The notes beneath the pieces are model-generated. The model was given only the letters and a program-made list of their open reading frames with translations. It was not told the origin of the DNA and did not search any database. Made by a program: the position numbers and the translations under genes. Of a stretch of DNA of 64,000 nt, positions 35,686 to 43,376 are shown piece by piece (position 1 is the first letter of the stretch; each line of letters opens with the position of its first letter). This DNA comes from UBA11403 sp963784615 (GTDB lineage Bacteria > Pseudomonadota > Gammaproteobacteria > Legionellales > Legionellaceae), in contig CAWASG010000001.1 of assembly GCA_963784615.1 (NCBI GenBank), positions 1,116,001 through 1,180,000 on the forward strand. Reading direction: 5' to 3'.

Positions 35686-35788
35686 GTAGGTTGGGTTGAG
35701 CGAGAGCGAAGCCCAACATGACTATTTTGTTGGGCTTCGCTCTCGCTCAACCCAACCTACTCCGATTAACTCCCATAACTTAATGGCA
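35686..35788. repeat. REP doublet with tail
   Basis: Two complementary REP units at 35686-35717 and 35729-35760 (75 bp, near perfect), then the tail CCGATTAACTCCCATAACTT to 35788. Lies between the two giant genes. Confidence 0.92.
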
Positions 35789-35794
35789 GTGCAC

Positions 35795-38700
35795 CTACGG
35801 CGACGCTGGCTGCAAGGCTGGCGGCAGCGGATAGTTTCTTCGCGTATTAAATAAACCATAAGATCGTAAAAACTGAGCCGAATCAGGGGCATCAGCACTC
35901 GCTGCGCCATCCAGGCGAGCATACTCGGCTTCATAGCCCGGTGTATAGAGCCCAACCGCTTGTAATAGTTGCCAAAAGAGTTGCTTTAAACCATCCCAAC
36001 TCAGACGATCATAATGATGATAATATGATAAGTCACTTTGCACATTTTGCTGAATCAATATAGCGTGAATCTCGTTAAGCCGTGTTTGTGCCGGTTTGGT
36101 GTCATCCTTCGCAATATCTCGCATGCGCACAATGTGAGCTCGTTTTGCTGCTATTGAATCACCCGTCTCAAACCACAAAAATTCATGGCGACCTAATTTG
36201 CCACTCTCTTGATCCAGATAACATTCAAAAGCGTTGATTGCAACTAAAATGGATTGCAGCTTCATAAAATGCCTGTATTCTGTCTGTGCAAATTGCTGCA
36301 ATGGCGCTTGCAGCAACGCCTCCATCTGCCCTTGCAGATTATCAGTGCATGCACGAGATACCAACGCGGTCACGATTGCCGCTTCCTGTGCCAACAGAAA
36401 GTGTTTCAGGGTCCTACCATAAGACACTCGCAGAGACAAAATTTCATTTTGTTCATTAACGAGATTGTCTATATGTCGATGGAGTAACCCAGTCACATAC
36501 CACGCTTTGTATGCTCGATTGTCTTCAACTTGTGCTGATTTCGCAATAAACAATGCAGACAGTTGCTCACAAATCATGCCTTGTTCAAATCGTTGTGTAT
36601 TGCGTCTGCCTTCATAATCAGCCAGGCAGCGAATCGCCAAAAATTTAATGTGCTGAAGTCCTTCTGTCTCGAGCGGCATCAGCTCATGACACAAACAGTC
36701 AATGTTGTCATCCTGGTCAAGCCTTGTGATCCCCAGGGTATGACGATTTTGATGTTCTCGGAGTAGTGGTAATGCACGCTCTAAACACGCTTTAAATGCA
36801 GCGCGCGAATCGCCAGGTTTAAACGATTGAATTGCCGTTACAAATGCCTCTAATGTCGTTATATAAGGCTCCAATCGGAAACACTCAGTCTCAGCCAAGA
36901 TCATTCTAAAGTTGAACGCTTTAGCCCGAACGTCAAAAGAAGCAAGGCTCGAAGCTAATGCAATCTGTCGCTCTGAAGGTAAGCTCAGGGGCTCGATTAA
37001 GCCAAAGTAAAATTGATCCAGTACTTTTTTAACGGGCGTAGAAATCGTCCCCGGAACAATCCCCAACCGTCGCTCCCATTCATCCATTTCAACCAATAGC
37101 GCCGGAAACGTTTCTTCGCGAATCGATTGAAGATGTGTCATCACCGATTCGTAAGTCTCACCTGAAAATTGAGATAACGTTTCTTTGACTCGGGAAAATA
37201 CCTTGAGCATATCCGGTGAGGCTAAAAATAGGTGAAAATTGGTATCGGAATGCGCCAAAATATTCTCAATTCTTAGCGTGGTATCTTTGGCTAACGCTTG
37301 ATGAGGTTCGGCATCGGCTGGTGAAAAGCCGAGACCGGCTTTAAGCGCCTTGAGATGTTCTGGCAAAACCGTCATACCGAGCATCGAATACCATGTCCCA
37401 TTCGATGATGCAGCCTCAGCTGGATTTCCAACGTCTGTGGAGGGAATTGAATAGAGCGGCTTTAATCCCAGCCAAACGCCTTGAATCTGTTCAATACGTT
37501 GGAGGACATCATTCATGATGATGGCAAGGTTAGGATTGGCTCTAACGGCATTGATGATGTTGATAAATGGGACGGCCCCCCAGACGGTGGCCTTAATCAG
37601 ATATATCGTATTCCAGGCAGAATTAACCATCTCAAAACTTTGATTATTCACCAGTTCCATCTGTACAAAAAAATACTCAAGATAATACAGGGCATTCATC
37701 AGTTGCTTTAACAATAAGACCTGATCGCTCGTTTTCAATGATTCCACTTCAAGTTCCAGACCAGGAAACGGCACGCCTGCTGCTGCTGCAGCAGCCTCAA
37801 GTTCAACTCGAATAGGGGTACTAAACAGTGGCAGCGTTGCACGCACGGCACCAGATAATTGGCGGACGGCTGCAGAATAACGCTCATGGGAAAACACATG
37901 ATGCACCCGTTTGCAGGCGTCCTTATCAAGTGTGATTTCGCTGTCCTGTACCTGATTAAATAAAAATGCTTGAGTTGGCGCAGTGAATTGTTCCCCGCGT
38001 CTGCGTGCTAACATTTGATGTTGGTTTAAAGCCACTAAGGTTACGTTAATCAGCCCCTGTGTATTAGCCAACGTGCGTCTGTCATCAGTACCCGGTTTAT
38101 GATTATCTACTAAACAGTCAATCATCGCCCGGTCGAGCGCGACGCGATCCGCCTGAGTCTCTGCTCCAGCTGCAGAGGTAATGAGCGGTAAATGCATCAA
38201 ATAAGGTTGAATCCTCAAATACAGGTTACGCAATTCGGGCTTATGTGAAGCCCAATCCTGCGCATTCAACTGCGTTTGAAAAGCTTCACAAGCTTTTTGG
38301 GCCAACGCCAGCTTGTGTAAATATATTTGATACCCTTCATATAAAAGAGGCGTACGCGAATGGATATCCAGCAGAGCATCCCTTAAAAGGATATGATCTT
38401 GCTCAAGAAACCATTGAGATCTTGGATCGAGCGGATGCCGATCAGCCATCCCTAGCATCTGCGATTCATCGATCCTAAAGGGATTGTTACCGGCAACCGA
38501 GTAAGGCAAAACCAAAGTATCAACCCTTGAAAAAATACCCTGAATCATATCTTCTGCCAATCTTCGATAAAATGCTTGTGATGTTATGGCTTTAGCCAGG
38601 GCAATCCTCATCTCTTTTTCTAATTGGAGGCACTCTGCTGCAGTAACACACGCTTCTTCGGTCTTATCCTGAGCCTCTGGATGGCCTAAATCGCGCAGTA

Positions 38701-40192
38701 ATCGCAAATCAAATGCAGGGTTCTTTTGTAACATGAAGGGACGGATAAATTGATAGCGTAATAATAACCCGGGCTTGTCTTCATCGGATAAAATATCGCG
38801 CAGACGATTAGAAGGCTCCTTACATTCTGCGATTCTTGCAAAAAATCCGTTCATGGCATCGGGAACATTGGCTAAGCTAAGCTCCTTCGTAGTCAACGTT
38901 GCCATACGACCCAACATCGTTTCCATGCGCGCATGTGTAAAATGTGAATCCTCGATCACCAGTAAATCAGGACGAACTTGATGTATATCAACCACAGAAT
39001 GTGCCTGGGTAACCAGAAGTTCATACCAGGTTTTCAAATAAATCAGTACGGGCTTGGATAGAGCACCTGGCTTAAACGCGCCATACAATTCAATTTTGTC
39101 AATAAAGCAAAATAAATCTAATAAATGCTTGTTTTTTAGCTCAGACAGTTGGTTCTTAATTGCCTCTTGTGAACCTTCATTGACCTGTTGCAGGTGCACC
39201 AGAATGCTCGTGGACAATTCTGTTATACGGCCAAAAATTTCTGTGTATACAAAAGGGTGTTTCAACATTGCGCCAATACTCATTGGATCGGCAACGGCAC
39301 TCGCTTGGAGTTGCGTCAACTTCCGATACAATTCGTTTGCCGAAAGGGTCTGAGCAGCTAAACGCGCTTGCAACTCTGCCAATTTTTCTTGGGTCATTAT
39401 TGGTGTTTGTTCTGAAGGCGAAGCATAGGAACGAATTTGATCGGTTAAAGCGGATAAATGGCCCGACAGCACGCCACCAAATGTGGTTAAAAAATGAAAA
39501 TCAGTTTGGCCTGTGTGAGGATGTAACTGATCAGTCGCTACCCCTGCATAATGACCAACAGCTGTAGCCGTCCGCTGCAAATTACCCCAAGTTGACCCGT
39601 CAAGAAAACTGTCTACTTGAGGTCCGGCGTACTGTTGGCACATGCTGATCAGAGAATCGAGCTGAGCCATTTCACCGGAAAAATAACTGGGCAGATTGAC
39701 ATCCACGTTGGAGGAAATTTGAATCAGTTCATTGACATGTGGGATTAAATCAAACAACAGACGCCACAATTCCTCAGCGCTTGATGTACTTAGAATCCCT
39801 GGTTGCTGTTCAATTAATTCAAGGCATTTTTCTACGTGATACATGGCATTGAGTATTTTTTTGAGTTGCGACACTTGTTCAGGGACAACTTCGTTAGCTT
39901 CGCCATCCAGATTAAGAAACGGAACATCATCAACAAAATGGGAGGATAATTGCTGTGACATTAGATCAGACTGTCTTATCTTTGCCAACATATTCTCTCG
40001 TAATGAACGAATAAGTTTTGTTGAAATTTTCATTTCCTGCAAAGACACAAGAATGGGTTTCAAGTCGGGAACCAGTCTATTAATAGCAGCAATCAGAGCC
40101 ACTTTACTGGCTTCCGCTGCATAACCACCGAAAGTAGCTGCAACACTGCTGGCAGCGCCGGCAACTTGCTGTACAACGCCATTCATCATCAT
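35795..40192 (-). CDS. Giant hypothetical protein 2 (1465 aa) with a duplicated internal module
   Basis: Not recognised with certainty. Starts MMMNGVVQQVAGAASS with AGAGG just upstream. Helical throughout. A module near residues 87-190 (VPFLNLDGEANEVVPEQVSQLKKILNAMYHVE) is repeated near 806-905 (VPFPGLELEVESLKTSDQVLLLKQLMNALYYLE), each followed by a hydrophobic helix (WRLLFDLIPHVNELI; ATVWGAVPFINIINAV). It therefore looks like two homologous halves. Length and this N-A-L/M-Y-x-x-E style resemble large Dot/Icm effectors of the SdhA/SidH type, but that is a memory-based suggestion. Codirectional with giant 1, separated by a REP doublet. Confidence 0.8.
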   Translation of the reverse strand: MMMNGVVQQVAGAASSVAATFGGYAAEASKVALIAAINRLVPDLKPILVSLQEMKISTKLIRSLRENMLAKIRQSDLMSQQLSSHFVDDVPFLNLDGEANEVVPEQVSQLKKILNAMYHVEKCLELIEQQPGILSTSSAEELWRLLFDLIPHVNELIQISSNVDVNLPSYFSGEMAQLDSLISMCQQYAGPQVDSFLDGSTWGNLQRTATAVGHYAGVATDQLHPHTGQTDFHFLTTFGGVLSGHLSALTDQIRSYASPSEQTPIMTQEKLAELQARLAAQTLSANELYRKLTQLQASAVADPMSIGAMLKHPFVYTEIFGRITELSTSILVHLQQVNEGSQEAIKNQLSELKNKHLLDLFCFIDKIELYGAFKPGALSKPVLIYLKTWYELLVTQAHSVVDIHQVRPDLLVIEDSHFTHARMETMLGRMATLTTKELSLANVPDAMNGFFARIAECKEPSNRLRDILSDEDKPGLLLRYQFIRPFMLQKNPAFDLRLLRDLGHPEAQDKTEEACVTAAECLQLEKEMRIALAKAITSQAFYRRLAEDMIQGIFSRVDTLVLPYSVAGNNPFRIDESQMLGMADRHPLDPRSQWFLEQDHILLRDALLDIHSRTPLLYEGYQIYLHKLALAQKACEAFQTQLNAQDWASHKPELRNLYLRIQPYLMHLPLITSAAGAETQADRVALDRAMIDCLVDNHKPGTDDRRTLANTQGLINVTLVALNQHQMLARRRGEQFTAPTQAFLFNQVQDSEITLDKDACKRVHHVFSHERYSAAVRQLSGAVRATLPLFSTPIRVELEAAAAAAGVPFPGLELEVESLKTSDQVLLLKQLMNALYYLEYFFVQMELVNNQSFEMVNSAWNTIYLIKATVWGAVPFINIINAVRANPNLAIIMNDVLQRIEQIQGVWLGLKPLYSIPSTDVGNPAEAASSNGTWYSMLGMTVLPEHLKALKAGLGFSPADAEPHQALAKDTTLRIENILAHSDTNFHLFLASPDMLKVFSRVKETLSQFSGETYESVMTHLQSIREETFPALLVEMDEWERRLGIVPGTISTPVKKVLDQFYFGLIEPLSLPSERQIALASSLASFDVRAKAFNFRMILAETECFRLEPYITTLEAFVTAIQSFKPGDSRAAFKACLERALPLLREHQNRHTLGITRLDQDDNIDCLCHELMPLETEGLQHIKFLAIRCLADYEGRRNTQRFEQGMICEQLSALFIAKSAQVEDNRAYKAWYVTGLLHRHIDNLVNEQNEILSLRVSYGRTLKHFLLAQEAAIVTALVSRACTDNLQGQMEALLQAPLQQFAQTEYRHFMKLQSILVAINAFECYLDQESGKLGRHEFLWFETGDSIAAKRAHIVRMRDIAKDDTKPAQTRLNEIHAILIQQNVQSDLSYYHHYDRLSWDGLKQLFWQLLQAVGLYTPGYEAEYARLDGAASADAPDSAQFLRSYGLFNTRRNYPLPPALQPASP

Positions 40193-40232
40193 TCAGCCTC
40201 TTACACAGATGCATCTGGTTATAATATGCCAC

Positions 40233-40262
40233 ATTGTACTATATTTATAACTCTGGTTGCAA
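40233..40262 (-). promoter_or_regulatory. Promoter for giant gene 2
   Basis: On the minus strand TTGCAA (40257-40262), 18-bp spacer, TACAAT (40233-40238), about 40 bases before the ATG. Confidence 0.5.
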
Positions 40263-40282
40263 GAGCCCCTATTTTTGCATCG

Positions 40283-40418
40283 TCTCGATATCGTAGGGCG
40301 CCGATTTTCCGCGGCTTGTCCGGGGAATCCAGACATCCATGCTCTACGGGAGATCCCTGGATTCCGAGGTCAAGGCGCGGAAAGTCGGCGTTTAGATTAC
40401 CCGGCGATATCGAAAAGA
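40283..40418. repeat. CGATATCG / CCGCGG palindromic element
   Basis: Outer TCTCGATATCG (40283) and CGATATCGAAAAGA (to 40418). Inside are TTTCCGCGGCTTGTCC and GGAATCCAG / CTGGATTCC arms. Close relative of 58802-58938. It takes up most of the 319-base divergent gap between giant gene 2 and the lipoprotein gene. Confidence 0.8.
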
Positions 40419-40511
40419 TGACTGAAGCCCTATTTTTTTACTAAATTTTACAAATAAGATTATTTAATCTACACTTTGTTTGAGAACATAACTTTTCTAA
40501 GGAATGGAATC

Positions 40512-40760
40512 ATGAAAAAAATAATCTCTTTAGGTATTGTATTCGGTGCAGCATTAACCTTAGGCGCTTGTACCAACACTGAAGTAGGCACTGCCGCTGG
40601 CGGCGCTGCTGGTGCTGGACTTGGTTATGCAGTTACTGGTGGTTCGCCATTAGGTACTATTATCGGTGCCGGTGCTGGAGCATTGATTGGTAATCAAATC
40701 GGTCAATCTCAGGATAGACGCTATTATCGTCATCGTTATTACCATCATTATTATCACTAG
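40512..40760 (+). CDS. Small glycine-zipper outer-membrane lipoprotein
   Basis: 82 aa from ATG 40512, preceded by AAGGA; an ATG 12 codons earlier lacks this. Lipoprotein signal MKKIISLGIVFGAALTLGAC with lipobox LGAC. The mature part is a Gly/Ala-rich zipper (GTAAGGAAGAGLGYAVTGGSPLGTIIGAGAGALIGNQIG) typical of Rick_17kDa/SlyB-like proteins, and a His/Tyr-rich tail (RRYYRHRYYHHYYH). Likely anchored in the outer membrane; the precise role is unknown. The tail might bind metal. Confidence 0.88.
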   Translation: MKKIISLGIVFGAALTLGACTNTEVGTAAGGAAGAGLGYAVTGGSPLGTIIGAGAGALIGNQIGQSQDRRYYRHRYYHHYYH

Positions 40761-40780
40761 TCTGTAATCTAAATTTCAAT

Positions 40781-40816
40781 TCAGGGTAAACGCAAAACCA
40801 TCTGCGCTTGCCCTGA
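40781..40816 (+). terminator. Hairpin after the lipoprotein gene
   Basis: TCAGGGTAAACGCA (40781-40794) / TGCGCTTGCCCTGA (40803-40816), 21 bases after the stop. A fragment GGGCAAACACATCTTAATTG (40828) shared with the nested element at 11192 follows. Confidence 0.55.
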
Positions 40817-40922
40817 GCTACCCTTCTGGGCAAACACATCTTAATTGACAAAACGAGTAACGCCTCAACGAGCTGTTGAAACTGAGGCTGTTTCATCTGC
40901 TTAAGCCCATTTTTTTAACTAC

Positions 40923-40951
40923 TTGCTTTTTTTGCTTTTTTTGTTTACAAT
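40923..40951 (+). promoter_or_regulatory. Promoter for the 376-aa gene
   Basis: TTGCTT at 40923-40928, 17-bp T-rich spacer, TACAAT at 40946-40951, 46 bases before the ATG. Confidence 0.5.
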
Positions 40952-40996
40952 GCGCGAACATACAGGCCTTTTTAATGGTATTCTGGAGATTATTCG

Positions 40997-42127
40997 ATGC
41001 TAAAACAGGAATCAAGTACACTACCCGCCAACTGTTCAGCACTTCAGAAAATATTCGATTTTACATTTTCTAACAACGCTCTAGCAGTCAATGACCAACT
41101 CGATTCAATCCTACAAAAGTACAGAGTATCCAATAAAGACTCAGCATTATCCCTAGCCATCACAAACAACGATGTAGACGCAATAAACTTATTAATTAAA
41201 AAATATAGTGCTAATACTACAAATGCTCTTTATATCTTAGGTAAACGATACATTGATTTGGAAATTTATTGGTCAGGACATCAACTAAAAGAATATAAAG
41301 AGGGAAATAGTAGCGTTGATTCTTTTGTAATTGCAATTGGTAATGAAAAATATATTGCTCATTTATCCTGCATGCACCCTAAAGGTGTATATGAAGAACC
41401 TATACGTCTTTATCCTATGGGAAGTTCTCGGTTGTTTCCTACAGACTTTGGTCATAGCCAACAAGCCTCTATCTTAACTGGCCGACCAATCAAATCCGTT
41501 TCGGCTAGATATGGAGAAATATCGTGTGTAGACGAGCACATTATAATTGATAACAACAACATTAAATTACACCTACCATGTGACCCAACATTAAAAAATC
41601 AAACGAAATATCGACTTAATTTACGTACAGATCAATTTGGAAATTGTACAGCAACGTTGATCGAAGTTGGTTATGATGAGAAAACAAACTCAGCCCTGGT
41701 TTTGCACAGTAAACTAATGCAGACTTTTAGTGGTTTTTTTGTTTTGAAACTCAATTCAAAAAAACCAGGTTTTTTCCCGAACCAAAAAGATCTGAATGAG
41801 AGCAAGGTGGGCGAAATCATTAAAGAGCTCTTTAATCGTTTTGTTCAATCTCTTGATAAATCGGAACAAGATTTACTTGCATATAAAGCAGAGCTTGATG
41901 ATATTAGCCCTTTTATTTCACAATTAGTGGGCACAAATTATCAAAAGTTTAAACAATTGATAACGGATATTTATGCGTTACAATCTAGTACCAATCAGGA
42001 TCCGGCTCAGAATCAAAAACAATATGAGACCTTAGCAAATCTATTCGTCAATGAATTAACAATAAAATATGCGATCACTGACGTGGAGCCTGTCGCGTCT
42101 CAATTGGCAACTGCGCTTTCTAATTGA
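40997..42127 (+). CDS. Hypothetical protein with ankyrin-like N-terminal segment, 376 aa
   Basis: Not recognised. ATG preceded by GGAG at 8 bases. Residues about 47-80 (KDSALSLAITNNDVDAINLLIKKYSANTTNALYILG) resemble one or two degenerate ankyrin repeats. The middle (100-260) looks beta-rich with many Asn and Lys, and the C-terminal 110 residues are helical. No signal peptide or membrane span. AT-rich compared with pilU downstream. A single-gene unit with its own promoter, ending at a hairpin. Possible effector; no function assigned. Confidence 0.65.
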   Translation: MLKQESSTLPANCSALQKIFDFTFSNNALAVNDQLDSILQKYRVSNKDSALSLAITNNDVDAINLLIKKYSANTTNALYILGKRYIDLEIYWSGHQLKEYKEGNSSVDSFVIAIGNEKYIAHLSCMHPKGVYEEPIRLYPMGSSRLFPTDFGHSQQASILTGRPIKSVSARYGEISCVDEHIIIDNNNIKLHLPCDPTLKNQTKYRLNLRTDQFGNCTATLIEVGYDEKTNSALVLHSKLMQTFSGFFVLKLNSKKPGFFPNQKDLNESKVGEIIKELFNRFVQSLDKSEQDLLAYKAELDDISPFISQLVGTNYQKFKQLITDIYALQSSTNQDPAQNQKQYETLANLFVNELTIKYAITDVEPVASQLATALSN

Positions 42128-42137
42128 CGTATGCAAT

Positions 42138-42172
42138 CCCATTGGAAATGCAAACACCTGACTTCCAATGGG
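42138..42172. terminator. Hairpin between convergent genes
   Basis: 10-bp stem CCCATTGGAA (42138-42147) / TTCCAATGGG (42163-42172) between the 376-aa gene and pilU. Confidence 0.55.
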
Positions 42173-42187
42173 GCTTATACCCTTGTT

Positions 42188-43297
42188 TCAATCTTCCTGT
42201 GGATCAATTTTTAAATCAGTTTTTTTATCCTCTAAGCCTTCCTCAGACAGGCGTATTTTTAAGCTTACGTTATTTTTAGAGTCGGCATAACGCACGGCAT
42301 TCTCTTGTGTGATTTTGCCTTCGTTGTATAAGTTAAGCAGTGCCTGATCAAAGGTTTGCATGCCAAGATCATGGCTGCGTTCCATGACTTCTTTAATCTC
42401 ATCGATTTTACCTTTTTCAATCAGTGCTGAAACATAGGGTGAGTTTATTAAAATCTCAACGACGGGTATTCGCAGGTGATTGATGCCAGGGATAAGTCGC
42501 ATGGAAATCACTGCCTTTAAATTAAGGGACAAGTCAAATAGTAACTGCGGTTTTGCATCTTCCGCAAAAAAGTTAATAACACGTTCCATCGCTTGATTCG
42601 CATTATTGGCATGTAACGTCGAGAGGCAAAGATGACCGGTTTCTGCATAAGCGATGGCGTTTTTCATCGTTGCTTTATCGCGAATTTCACCAATTAAAAT
42701 CACATCAGGGGCTTCTCGCATTGCGTTTTTTAACGCGTTGTCATAAGAAAGTGTATCAATTCCCACTTCCCGTTGATCAACAATAGATTTCTTATGATGA
42801 TGGATATATTCAATAGGATCTTCAATCGTTAAAATATGACCCGTGTGTTGTGAGTTTCGAAAATCAATCATCGAGGCAAGACTAGTTGATTTACCCGAGC
42901 CGGTCGAGCCGACTATCAAGACCAGACCGCGCTCTTCCATCACAATTGAGCTTAATATCGGCGGTAAATTGAGTTCGGCAATGGAGGGTATAACCCCCAG
43001 AATATATCGCGCGACCATTGCCACTTCTCCGCGTTGACGAAATACATTGATACGAAATCGACCAAAATCATCAAGAGACAACGCGATGTTAAGCTCCATT
43101 GTCTCTTCAAATTCTTTTTGTTGCGCATCGCTCATAATGGATCGCGCCATCATAGCAACGTCTTCAGCCTTCAGCGGTACATCGCCAATGGGCCGTGACA
43201 CCCCCTCTACTTTAATGGTTGCCGGCGCGCCAACGCTGATAAATAAATCCGATGCATGTTCTTTGATGGTTAATTTTAAATAATCAAAAATGTCCAT
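42188..43297 (-). CDS. pilU: Type IV pilus retraction ATPase PilU
   Basis: Hexameric cytoplasmic ATPase that assists PilT in pilus retraction. 369 aa. Walker A GSTGSGKST at 130-138, Asp box TIEDPIEYIH, Walker B ILIGEIRD, His box LSTLHANNANQAMERVINFF. The LGMQTFDQALLNLYNEGKI segment near the C-terminus is typical of PilU, as is the acidic/polar tail beyond the PilT length. pilT is not adjacent. Confidence 0.92.
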   Translation of the reverse strand: MDIFDYLKLTIKEHASDLFISVGAPATIKVEGVSRPIGDVPLKAEDVAMMARSIMSDAQQKEFEETMELNIALSLDDFGRFRINVFRQRGEVAMVARYILGVIPSIAELNLPPILSSIVMEERGLVLIVGSTGSGKSTSLASMIDFRNSQHTGHILTIEDPIEYIHHHKKSIVDQREVGIDTLSYDNALKNAMREAPDVILIGEIRDKATMKNAIAYAETGHLCLSTLHANNANQAMERVINFFAEDAKPQLLFDLSLNLKAVISMRLIPGINHLRIPVVEILINSPYVSALIEKGKIDEIKEVMERSHDLGMQTFDQALLNLYNEGKITQENAVRYADSKNNVSLKIRLSEEGLEDKKTDLKIDPQED

Positions 43298-43376
43298 GAT
43301 TAATCCTTACTTACATTTCCTCTCTACTCAAAGTTTAGTTAAACTATTAGGAATTACCATTTTATGAAGTACTCTT

